64,000 bases of DNA from Burkholderia sp. Ac-20365. GTDB lineage: Bacteria; Pseudomonadota; Gammaproteobacteria; Burkholderiales; Burkholderiaceae. This document shows, one piece after another, positions 33,559-41,665 of this stretch. Position numbers and translations under genes: made by a program. The stretch is from NCBI RefSeq assembly GCF_017104715.1, contig NZ_JAAGPI010000001.1, positions 310,001-374,000 of the forward strand, in the 5' to 3' direction. How positions within the stretch are numbered: position 1 is the stretch's first letter; every line of letters starts with the position of its first letter. Below the pieces are notes generated by a model. That model worked only from the letters and a program-made list of their open reading frames with translations, made no database searches and was not told where the DNA came from.

Positions 33559-34170
33559 GTGAATCTTGACAATCACAAACTGCGTCGACGATCTAATCAT
33601 CGTGAATCTCTGCATTTTTCTGTTATGGGAAGGACGGGTTTTTTGTACCTGGCTCGCACGCTTGCGTTGGCAGTTGCATTCATTATTTGCTCAAAGAATC
33701 TTCAAGTATCATCCTTGATGGCGCCATCTAATCACTCGTTTGATCAAGTTAAAATCGCGTACGCTCATGAAGGCTGTTCATTTTTATTTTCGCCAGTAGA
33801 TTTTTGTGATGAGAGACATATTCGAGAAATTAAAAGCGCCATTCGTAATGGTACGGTCAATTTTAATAATCACTATATGTTATTAACAATTAATGAATGG
33901 AATCTTTCCAATATATATGGAAATAGTGTGGTCGCGATCGATCTGCGTTCTGGGATGGCATATCCTATGCCATTTGACTATTTTTCGAGCAAGACTAATG
34001 CGAGAAAACTACCTCTGAAAAATAAGCCTCAATTGATATTTTCCAAAGAAAGTGATCAGGTCTGTATCGACGGGTCCATTCTTGTTTACCGCGCAACTTC
34101 AAGCGGATTGTTTTGCTTCCGTTTCGTTGGAGATAAATTTGTCGGTTATCGCACGGAATACATGAATTGA
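33559..34170 (+). CDS. Immunity-like protein 4
   Basis: A protein of 203 residues from GTG 33559; an ATG at 33625 would give 181 residues with a clearer N-terminal anchor (MGRTGFLYLARTLALAVAFIICS). It is probably secreted or membrane-anchored. 'NGTVNFNNHYMLLTINEW...GNSVVAIDLRSGMAYPMPFDYF' resembles the 'NFAGKYHI...LSDLATG' stretch of the first immunity-like gene, so the two may belong to one superfamily. Three cysteines (GCSFLF, FCDERH, QVCIDG) precede a terminal 'GLFCFRFVGDKFVGYRTEY'. Very AT-rich. The start is uncertain; the coding nature is well supported by length and context. Confidence 0.65.
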   Translation: MNLDNHKLRRRSNHRESLHFSVMGRTGFLYLARTLALAVAFIICSKNLQVSSLMAPSNHSFDQVKIAYAHEGCSFLFSPVDFCDERHIREIKSAIRNGTVNFNNHYMLLTINEWNLSNIYGNSVVAIDLRSGMAYPMPFDYFSSKTNARKLPLKNKPQLIFSKESDQVCIDGSILVYRATSSGLFCFRFVGDKFVGYRTEYMN

Positions 34171-34248
34171 GTCAATTTATTTAAACATGGCAGCGTGGTG
34201 AAGAATTCAATTCGAAAGAAAATTGAATTTTTTTCGAGCCAAGGATTG

Positions 34249-34707
34249 ATGAAATTACGCATGAAAATTGAACATGAGTGCATTCTTCTCCGATTTCTTG
34301 CAATCGCGATGGTAAATATTTCTTGTGGTGTACTTGCATCAATTTCAGCTAGCACTGTTGCGTATGCCCATTCATTTGAAGGTGCCTGGGACTGGAACGG
34401 TGCTCCAAGTACAAAAGCGTTTTCAATTGAATTAACTCAGCGCGGTAATGTGCTTCAAGGTCAATATTGTGCAATAGCAAGGAATGGCAACAGAGTGGAT
34501 TGTGATAATGAAAGAATGCCAAATATAGACGGAGTTGTTGATCGCGCAGGGAAATCGGCGGAAATCAACTTTTCTTCGTTTTTTGGAGGAGAAGGCGGGA
34601 AAGCGAAAATTAGAATCCAAAATGACAAGCTGATCTGGCACGTTACAAAAAATCCCGAAAATGGCGAATTTTTTGCGCCTATAGATGCGATTTTGGATCG
34701 TCACTAG
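34249..34707 (+). CDS. Secreted immunity-like protein 5
   Basis: A 152-residue protein from ATG 34249; a GTG at 34195 and an ATG at 34261 are alternatives. The signal region 'LLRFLAIAMVNISCGVLASISASTVAYA' predicts export. The mature part is a compact beta-type domain: 'HSFEGAWDWNGAPSTKAFSIELTQRGNVLQGQYCAIARNGNRVDC' followed by 'EINFSSFFGGEGGKAKIRIQNDKLIWHVTKNP'. The pattern 'F.G.W.........f.i.L.q.g..l.G.yc' is shared with many small periplasmic proteins of unknown function. It closes the AT-rich block; normal composition returns with the next gene. Confidence 0.68.
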   Translation: MKLRMKIEHECILLRFLAIAMVNISCGVLASISASTVAYAHSFEGAWDWNGAPSTKAFSIELTQRGNVLQGQYCAIARNGNRVDCDNERMPNIDGVVDRAGKSAEINFSSFFGGEGGKAKIRIQNDKLIWHVTKNPENGEFFAPIDAILDRH

Positions 34708-34842
34708 GCTCGCCGCGAACCGGTGTCGTGGTACGCCAAAGATTTCGTTTTAACCACGACCAAATCTTCGTGGACCCGGAGATGACCGACCAGAAACAGC
34801 GGCCGGATAGTGTTAGCAATAGCTTGTCGAACGACGACCTTC

Positions 34843-35988
34843 ATGCCCTGGCCAATCCCAACATACAAACAAATCCAGCGCCCCAAACCGATCTCCGCAC
34901 GCACGTGGCTACCTGCGCTGACAGCGATCGCGCTCGGACTCGCGAGCTCCATCCTGCTGCTATGGCCGCACGGCAAACCAACACAAGGCATTCAGTTCTG
35001 GGCACTGCTCATCGGCCTCCCGCTCGTGACCTGCGCGCTTGCGTTCGGTATCCGACTCGATCGCTGGGAGCGCGAGCAGACCATTGCTGATGAGGCCGAG
35101 CGTGAGCAAGCCCGCATCAGGGCGCTTTGGCGGGACTGGTGCGCCCGACACATTCGAGTTGTATCCGCGCTGGCGATACTGCCGATTCCGGCTCGCACGG
35201 CAACCCTGAACGACGCCAACACCAGTTTGCCGGTGAACACTGGCCGCGCGAAATCATTCCCATGGACGAGCGACAAAACCGATGCATCGCGACGTATGGC
35301 ATTGCTAAGCCGTATCGCTGCCGATTTGCGGACATCGCTCGCCAACAGGCAAGCGATGTCGATCAGACTGATGCTCGACGACGCTTCGCTCGCATTCGCA
35401 GACGCGTGGAAGGACGCAGCGAGAAGCACTTTCAGCGCGATCATGCCCGGCTGCAATCTGAACATCGAAGTCGAGCAGGCGACAGGATGCGCGCAGTGGC
35501 TTACGGAGCAGGTTGATATCGCCGATGCAGCGCCACAACTCGTCATCGCCGCACAGATCTGGACGGATGGCGAACCGCAGCACAACTTCAGCGAGAGCGC
35601 TGCCGCCTTGCTGATTGATCCCGCTGCGACACCGGCGAGTGGGATCTTCCGCCCGATCATCGTCGGAAATGACACGCTTGAAGCGGACCTGTCCCAGCTA
35701 CAAGAGATGCAGATCGCGCCCGCTGAACTGACGCACGTATGGTTCAGCAGATGCGACGACGAATCCGCGGCGATGACCGCATCGCTGGCATCCGGTTCGA
35801 ACGTAATAGAACGACAGATCGACAACATCGTGGGTATACCAGGACCGGCGACCAGCTGGGTTGCGCTCGCCACGGCACTCGAAGCGGCACAGGGTACCGG
35901 CGTACATCTGGTCGCCTGGCGCGAGTCGGGCGACGATCGATTGAACCTGTGCATGATCGCGCCCAGCAAAGCCTCGCCCGCTGTTTGA
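34843..35988 (+). CDS. Two-helix membrane protein paired with TssM-like gene
   Basis: A 381-residue protein from ATG 34843 (a start at 34810 is possible). Two adjacent helices (about 18-38 and 46-66: 'WLPALTAIALGLASSILLLWP', 'FWALLIGLPLVTCALAFGIRLDRWE') are followed by a cytoplasmic or periplasmic domain of about 300 residues with no motif I recognise. It ends 12 bp before the TssM-like gene and is co-oriented. Similar uncharacterised genes accompany orphan VgrG/TssM-like loci in Burkholderia-type genomes (recollection). A role in assembling or anchoring the TssM-like protein is plausible but not shown. Confidence 0.7.
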   Translation: MPWPIPTYKQIQRPKPISARTWLPALTAIALGLASSILLLWPHGKPTQGIQFWALLIGLPLVTCALAFGIRLDRWEREQTIADEAEREQARIRALWRDWCARHIRVVSALAILPIPARTATLNDANTSLPVNTGRAKSFPWTSDKTDASRRMALLSRIAADLRTSLANRQAMSIRLMLDDASLAFADAWKDAARSTFSAIMPGCNLNIEVEQATGCAQWLTEQVDIADAAPQLVIAAQIWTDGEPQHNFSESAAALLIDPAATPASGIFRPIIVGNDTLEADLSQLQEMQIAPAELTHVWFSRCDDESAAMTASLASGSNVIERQIDNIVGIPGPATSWVALATALEAAQGTGVHLVAWRESGDDRLNLCMIAPSKASPAV

Positions 35989-36000
35989 GGAAATTCACAC

Positions 36001-39000
36001 TTGATTCTGCGAAAACACATTCTCGGCCGGTGTCTGATCTCCGCGGCGATCGTCGCCATCATCGGCGCGCTAATTCTCTTCACGGTCGATTCGAAGGAGT
36101 TGTCCGTATGGTACGCGCGAAACGGGAAAATACTCATTGGCCCGCTGGTTCTCGTTGTCGGCGCACTGATGTACGTATTTCAACGTCGCCAATCCATTCG
36201 GCTCGACATGCAACTGGCGTCGAGAGAGCAGGGCATCGAACCGCCAATGCCAATCGACGAGGCCGTTCAGGCTGGCGAATCACGCGTCGAACGCGCTCGC
36301 GCATGGGCAAACGATCTGCGCTTCGAATTGCGACAGAATCGCCGGTTTGGCTGGGCATATGCTCAATCGTGGCTACTCGTCACTGGCGACACCGCCACCG
36401 TTCGCCGATTACTGCCAGACCTTGCCGAAAAAGGTTGGCTCATGACTGACGAGTTCGTGTTGCTATGGGGGGGCTTCGCAACCGATGACCGGCCAGATGA
36501 AGCATGGCTGCGCCAGATTCGCCGGCTTCGTCGAGTCCGGCCGATCGATGCAACCGTGCTCGTGGTTGACAGTGCCGTGGGGGCGTCCGACGTCGCGCGA
36601 GACGCGGCGAAATGGCGTTTGAACCTCGCGCGGATCATGGAGATGTTGCAATGGTCCGCTCCCGTTTACCTGCTCGACGATATCGATATCGCAAACAACC
36701 CGGGTGCCGGGACGCCGTTGATCGGCTGTGAACTACCGAACGCCGCCAATGCGCGCGCTGTCGAGTCAGCACTTGTCGAATTGAACGCGCGCCTGACGAA
36801 TCTCGGTACCGTACAGATCGCTCGTGACACCGCAGACAACCAGACGGGGCGCATCTCCGCATATTTCGACGGCCGCATCACATCGCTGGCGAACTGGATC
36901 GCAGGCATCAATGCGCAAGCGCGTCGTCCGGTTGGTGTGCGCGGCGTCTTCTTCGCTTCACGTCAGGAAGCGGGCAGTACTAAAGTCAATGCTGCCCTCT
37001 GGTCCCATCTCGCCACCGACGCCCTCCGCAGCGGCGGCCACCGCATCGGCCTGCACCCCATCACTGTTTTCTCGGCGATCGCTTTCGTCGCACTCGCGCT
37101 CTGGACCACCGGCATGCTGGCCTCCGCCGCCACCAACGCTCACGACCTCGTCCTCACGAGCAGCGCAGTAAAAGACCTGAACACCGCACAAGATTCCACA
37201 ACCCGCCTGCGCACCTTGCTCACCCTCCAGCAGCGCATCGATCTCTACGAATCCCGCGTAAAAGCTCATGCTCCGCTCTTCACCCGCTTCGGCCTGAACC
37301 ACGACGCGCAAACGCTCGCCGCCATCTGGAAGCCCTACTCACGCGCCGCCCGCGACACGCTGATCACACCCGTGCAGCAAAATCTCGAAGCGCAACTCAT
37401 CGATCTGAACCAGATACAGACCACGCAACTCGACGACCGCACGAACCAGCTTGCACAAGACGGCCACAAGGCACTCAAAACGTACCTGATGATGGCCGAA
37501 CCCGCGCGTGCCGATCCAGCGTTCATGACGCCGCTGTTGCCGCACTACTGGAACACTCGCGCGGACTTGCCCGCAGGCGAAAAGCTCGACCTCTCGCAAC
37601 GCCTGCTCGCCTTCTACGCAGACCACCTGAAACAGCACCCGGAATGGCGCATCGAATCCCGCGATGACCTCGTCGGCAGTTCGCGTCAAACCCTGCTCGC
37701 GGTGATCGGCGTAAAGAATTCCGAAGACACGATCTACCAGGAGCTTCTCTCGTCGACAGGCAGGAAGTACCCGGACCAGACACTCGCCACCCTGACGGAA
37801 GGCACGGACACACGCGGCCTGTTCCGCACCTCGGCCTCGGTGCCTGGCGTCTTCACTCGCGAAGCGTGGGAGGGCTCGATCGAGGCAGCCATCGACGACG
37901 CCGCGAAACACAACGACACCGCCAGCGACTGGGTCCTCGCGAGCGCGGGCCACGCAAGCGCGTCAAAGACATCGTCGCCCGAAGCGCTCAAGACCGCGCT
38001 CACGTCACGCTACTTCGCCGACTACGCCGAGCACTGGCAGGCGTTCATGAACACGATCCAGTGGGAAAGCGCGCCATCGATGCCCGCCGCCATCGGCCAG
38101 TTGAAGGCCATGGCCGACGCACGCCAGTCGCCATTGATCGCACTGATGAAATCGCTCGAATATCAGGGCGGCGCCGGCGCGCAGAGAACATCGCTATCCG
38201 ACACGCTCGTCACGAAAGCGCAGAACATCTTCGGCGGGAACAAGGCAGATGTGCCACTGGCCGCGCGGCCCGACCCGGCCGGACCGCTTGGCCCTTCGTT
38301 CGGCCCCGTGCTGCGGCTCGTTGCGCAAGGTACCGGCAGCGACGCGCCATCAAGCAACAACGCAGCGGCCAGCTACGGCGACCTGAGCCTGCAACGCTAC
38401 CTCGAGCGCGTCACCACGCTACGCCTACGACTGCAGCAGATCGGCGACAGTCCCGACGCCGACGCGCAGGCCCGCCAGGTCGCGCAAACCCTTTTCCAGG
38501 GCAAAGGCTCGGAACTGGCCGATACACAATCCTATGCGCGCCTGATCGCCGCAAGCCTCGGCGCACAATGGGCCGGAATGGGCGACGCGCTGTTCGTGCG
38601 TCCCGTCGCGCAGGCCCTGCAAACCGTCCTGCAACCCGCGCAGGCGAGCCTCAACGAAGCCTGGCAACAGAGCATCATCTCGGCGTGGAACCGCTCGTTT
38701 GCCGGCCGCTATCCGTTCGCCGACACCGCCAACGACGCCTCGCTGCCTGAACTCGCCCGTTTCCTGCGCCCGCAAGGCGGGCTGATTCCGGCGTTTCTCG
38801 CCAGCCAGCTCGCGGGCGTGCTGGAATTGCAGGGCGATCAATGGGTGCCCGTCAGCACGGCCACCTCGTCGCTCGTCGTCGATCCGTCTTTTCTCACGGC
38901 CGTCAACACGCTGCAGCGTATCGCCGGGCATCTGCTGGTGCAGGGCGAGCCGCAGTATCGCTTCGAGTTCAAGCCGGTGCCGTCGGCGGGTATCACGGAT

Positions 39001-39564
39001 ACGCTGCTCACCGTCGATGGCCAGAAGCTGCACTACTTCAACCAGCAGGAAATCTGGCAACCGCTGAACTGGCCATCCAGCGATCCGCTGAAAACCGGCA
39101 CGCGCCTCGAATGGCAGACGGAAAAGGCGGGTACGAACCGCAGCCTCGAATACGAGGGCCGGTGGGCGTTCGTGCGCATGCTCGAGCGCGCGCGGGTCGA
39201 ACCCATCGACAGCGCGACGTACATGCTGACCTGGCAGGCATCGCCGCTCGTGCGCGAAATAAGACCCGTTGCCGCCAGATCCGCAAGCGATCCGGCCTAC
39301 GACATCGACACGCTCATCGCGCAGGAGCCAGGCAAGCTGGCGCCGGGCAGCGAGACGCACCCTCTGGGTTACGTGATGCGCACCGACGTAGGCAAGGGGC
39401 CGCTCGAACTGCTCGCGCTGAGAGGTTTCGTGTTGCCTTCGCGCATCTTCGTGAGCCGGATGCCTGGCAAGACGAATGTGGCGAAAGACAATGGCCCGCC
39501 GCCGCTGCCGAAGGCAGCGCTCGAAGCTGCGAAGCGCGCCGCCACGCCGCTGCCGCAAAGCTGA
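36001..39564 (+). CDS. TssM/IcmF-like type VI secretion membrane protein
   Basis: A 1187-residue protein beginning at TTG 36001, with GAGGAA upstream. Helices at about 11-28 and 43-60 form the N-terminal hairpin. A cytoplasmic NTPase-like region has 'WLLVTGDTATVRRLL' (124-138) where TssM normally has a Walker A, so nucleotide binding is probably lost. A third helix (about 350-372) precedes the large periplasmic part, with TssM-type blocks 'RLRTLLTLQQRIDLYES', 'HKALKTYLMMAEPA' and 'SVPGVFTREAWEGSI', and the C-terminal ImcF-related domain (RLEWQTEKAG...WAFVRMLERARV). It is not in a core T6SS cluster within this window. Confidence 0.85.
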   Translation: MILRKHILGRCLISAAIVAIIGALILFTVDSKELSVWYARNGKILIGPLVLVVGALMYVFQRRQSIRLDMQLASREQGIEPPMPIDEAVQAGESRVERARAWANDLRFELRQNRRFGWAYAQSWLLVTGDTATVRRLLPDLAEKGWLMTDEFVLLWGGFATDDRPDEAWLRQIRRLRRVRPIDATVLVVDSAVGASDVARDAAKWRLNLARIMEMLQWSAPVYLLDDIDIANNPGAGTPLIGCELPNAANARAVESALVELNARLTNLGTVQIARDTADNQTGRISAYFDGRITSLANWIAGINAQARRPVGVRGVFFASRQEAGSTKVNAALWSHLATDALRSGGHRIGLHPITVFSAIAFVALALWTTGMLASAATNAHDLVLTSSAVKDLNTAQDSTTRLRTLLTLQQRIDLYESRVKAHAPLFTRFGLNHDAQTLAAIWKPYSRAARDTLITPVQQNLEAQLIDLNQIQTTQLDDRTNQLAQDGHKALKTYLMMAEPARADPAFMTPLLPHYWNTRADLPAGEKLDLSQRLLAFYADHLKQHPEWRIESRDDLVGSSRQTLLAVIGVKNSEDTIYQELLSSTGRKYPDQTLATLTEGTDTRGLFRTSASVPGVFTREAWEGSIEAAIDDAAKHNDTASDWVLASAGHASASKTSSPEALKTALTSRYFADYAEHWQAFMNTIQWESAPSMPAAIGQLKAMADARQSPLIALMKSLEYQGGAGAQRTSLSDTLVTKAQNIFGGNKADVPLAARPDPAGPLGPSFGPVLRLVAQGTGSDAPSSNNAAASYGDLSLQRYLERVTTLRLRLQQIGDSPDADAQARQVAQTLFQGKGSELADTQSYARLIAASLGAQWAGMGDALFVRPVAQALQTVLQPAQASLNEAWQQSIISAWNRSFAGRYPFADTANDASLPELARFLRPQGGLIPAFLASQLAGVLELQGDQWVPVSTATSSLVVDPSFLTAVNTLQRIAGHLLVQGEPQYRFEFKPVPSAGITDTLLTVDGQKLHYFNQQEIWQPLNWPSSDPLKTGTRLEWQTEKAGTNRSLEYEGRWAFVRMLERARVEPIDSATYMLTWQASPLVREIRPVAARSASDPAYDIDTLIAQEPGKLAPGSETHPLGYVMRTDVGKGPLELLALRGFVLPSRIFVSRMPGKTNVAKDNGPPPLPKAALEAAKRAATPLPQS

Positions 39565-39765
39565 ACCGAAGAGCATTTAAATCCAGGTTCAATGCGCGCA
39601 GTGAAAACCACCGTGCAAACATTTACCCTTCTTTTCAAACCCTTCGGTTCCGTTTGCTAAATTCCGACCTGCAATAGCGCCCGCATAACAAGCCGGTGTC
39701 AAATATTCCGCCATTTGAATCATTATTCGTGCGCGAAATACGGGTCAGTAAAAGAAAGGGAAGAA

Positions 39766-40827
39766 ATGAAGCAGGCCACGAATCCAGTCAGCAAAAAGCG
39801 TCGCTCAGGCCTCCTCGTCGCGCTCGCATGTGCCATCGCGCAGGTTGCGTGCACGTCCAGTCGCGATCTGGTGAAAGACGAAGTCGAACTGGTCGTCCCC
39901 ATCACAGGCGCAATGCGCACGGCATCGACACCACGCGACGATCATTGCACGACGGATGCCGTCGCGATCTTGCCGTTCGGCTGGTATCACGGCCTGCCGC
40001 AGACTGCGATCGAGATCAATCACCGCAATCTGATGATGATCGTGGACACAGGCGCGATGACGACAACGCTGTCTCCCAGAGCCGTTGCCGCGCTCGATGC
40101 GCACGAGGTGAACCGGCGAGGTGCCGCGACGGTCGACGCGACGGGCCGCGTCGATTATCAACCGTGGGCGATGTTGCGTTCGATCCGGTTCGGCAAATAC
40201 GAGTTCATCAACCACAAGGCGCTGATCGGCGGAATCGCGCTTCCCGGACATGACGCCGATGCCGACGCACCGCAAGGATTGATCGGCGCCGATCTGCTTG
40301 CACGCTATGACGTGGAGTTCGACTTCCCGGGGCGCGTGATACGCCTGTATGACGAGCGTGCATGTCGTGGCCACATTCCGGCGTGGACGGAGCAGTATGA
40401 AACGCTCGTGCCCGACAGAATCATCGGCAATACGTTCGTGATCAGACTGGGTCTCGACGGACACCCGGTAGACGCCGTGATCGACACGGGTGCATCTATA
40501 TCCGTGATGAGCGAATCCGCCGCCGCGCGGGCGGGCGTGGCCACGAATGCTTTGGCAAACGATGTCCGGACGTCCAGCTTCGGCGTCCACGACAGGGCTG
40601 CCACGTCGCATCTGCATCCGTTCAACACGCTGGAAATCGGCTCGGTGATGTACAGCCGTCCGTTGCTGTCCGTAATGAATGCGGCGGGGCCAGGCGAGGA
40701 TGTCCTGCTGGGTACCGACGTTCTGCGTCGTGGAAGGCTCTGGATGTCGTACAGCACGAAGCGCGTGTTCATCGAGGGACTGAGCAGCGACCAGCGACCG
40801 TTCTGGGTTGGTCGCCCCAAAATCTGA
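39766..40827 (+). CDS. Tandem retropepsin-like aspartic protease, secreted
   Basis: A 353-residue protein with two complete retropepsin-like units. The first has 'MMIVDTGAMTTTLSP' (Asp94) and the closing 'GLIGADLLARYDVEFDFPGRVIRLY'. The second has 'AVIDTGASISVMSE' (Asp240) and 'VLLGTDVLRRGRLWMSYSTKRVFIE'. Two DTG motifs on one chain could form a single active site, as in pepsin. The N-terminus (LLVALACAIAQVACTSS) is a signal, perhaps a lipoprotein one although the lipobox is imperfect. ATG 39766 follows AAAGAAAGGGAAG. Two hundred bases separate it from the TssM-like gene, and no link to secretion is evident. Confidence 0.82.
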   Translation: MKQATNPVSKKRRSGLLVALACAIAQVACTSSRDLVKDEVELVVPITGAMRTASTPRDDHCTTDAVAILPFGWYHGLPQTAIEINHRNLMMIVDTGAMTTTLSPRAVAALDAHEVNRRGAATVDATGRVDYQPWAMLRSIRFGKYEFINHKALIGGIALPGHDADADAPQGLIGADLLARYDVEFDFPGRVIRLYDERACRGHIPAWTEQYETLVPDRIIGNTFVIRLGLDGHPVDAVIDTGASISVMSESAAARAGVATNALANDVRTSSFGVHDRAATSHLHPFNTLEIGSVMYSRPLLSVMNAAGPGEDVLLGTDVLRRGRLWMSYSTKRVFIEGLSSDQRPFWVGRPKI

Positions 40828-40912
40828 CGGGCGCTTTGTCGCACTCTGCCACTTGCGCGCCCGCACGCTTTCCCGCGAAATGGCGAACATTCCTTTCAGC
40901 GCGCGCACGCCC

Positions 40913-41410
40913 ATGATCTCCTTCGACACCACCAGTCACCGCTTCAACCTCCGCGCTGTCGCCGTCATCAAGACGCAAGATCACGTCCTCCTTCACAAGC
41001 TGGATGGCGATGACTACTGGTCGCTGCCGGGCGGCCGCGTCGAGGCGGGCGAAGACGCGGCCACGGCCGTCGCGCGAGAAATGCGCGAGGAACTCGACCT
41101 TTCCGTGAAAGTCGGTCCGCTCCTGTGGATCGTCGAAAACTTCTTCACGGGCAGCGGTCGCCCGCATCACGAAGTCGGCCTGTACTTCGCCACCGAAATC
41201 CCAGCCGACGCCCGCATTCTCGACGTCGAAGCGCGCCACGAAGGCCGCGAACAGGGCCGCAGGCTCGAATTCGTGTGGTTCAAGCGGAAAGAACTGGCCA
41301 GTCACGACGTACGCCCGGCTTTCCTGCGCGATGCGCTCGCGCAAAACTCTCTCCAGTTCGCGCATGTCGTCAACCGCGACGGCGTTCATCCGGCACCGGG
41401 CGCGGCATAA
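40913..41410 (+). CDS. NUDIX hydrolase
   Basis: A 165-residue pyrophosphohydrolase. The Nudix box is complete apart from the usual penultimate Gly: 'GRVEAGEDAATAVAREMREELDL' fits GX5EX7REUXEEXxU, with metal-binding glutamates in REMREE. Before it lie 'FNLRAVAVIKTQDHVLLHKLDGDDYWSLPGG' and after it 'LLWIVENFFTGSGRPHHEVGLYFATEI'. The start is uncertain: ATG 40913 (MISFDTTSHRF) suits the family best, while ATG 40880 would add 11 residues. The nucleotide-type substrate is unknown. Confidence 0.9.
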   Translation: MISFDTTSHRFNLRAVAVIKTQDHVLLHKLDGDDYWSLPGGRVEAGEDAATAVAREMREELDLSVKVGPLLWIVENFFTGSGRPHHEVGLYFATEIPADARILDVEARHEGREQGRRLEFVWFKRKELASHDVRPAFLRDALAQNSLQFAHVVNRDGVHPAPGAA

Positions 41411-41665
41411 CCGCATAACCATCGCCATTACGCACCGTAAGCCGGGCACGTTCCCTATCGGCAAAAACCCCGCCGTCTTAAAGAACCAACGGTCATTGTC
41501 GTTAACCGGAAAGTCAAGGTAGTCTCGATATCAGGCACCCGAGGCTCCATCCTTGTATCCGCCACAGTCGCGTCGAGTGCTTTTCAGCGATTGCTACGCA
41601 AAAACAGGAAAAAATTGCTGGCAGGCCACCTTCAAACGATGCGGTAAGCATGTCGGAGACTTCGC

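Larger units (their letters stand above)
31240..34710. other. AT-rich island: effector C-terminus and immunity genes
   Basis: Base composition falls sharply from roughly 31240 to 34710. For example, 33841-33900 has 15 G/C in 60, whereas the VgrG and TssM-like genes on either side are GC-rich. Codon choice changes with it (many AAA, ATT and TTT codons). The segment covers the lysozyme-like end of the effector and five immunity-like genes, consistent with acquisition as one block by recombination at the effector gene. Confidence 0.8.

Noticed and set aside
34728-35090. 120-residue plus-strand frame before the TssM-linked membrane protein
   Set aside because: Overlaps the better-supported two-helix protein in another frame and turns Arg/Ala-rich; no motif.
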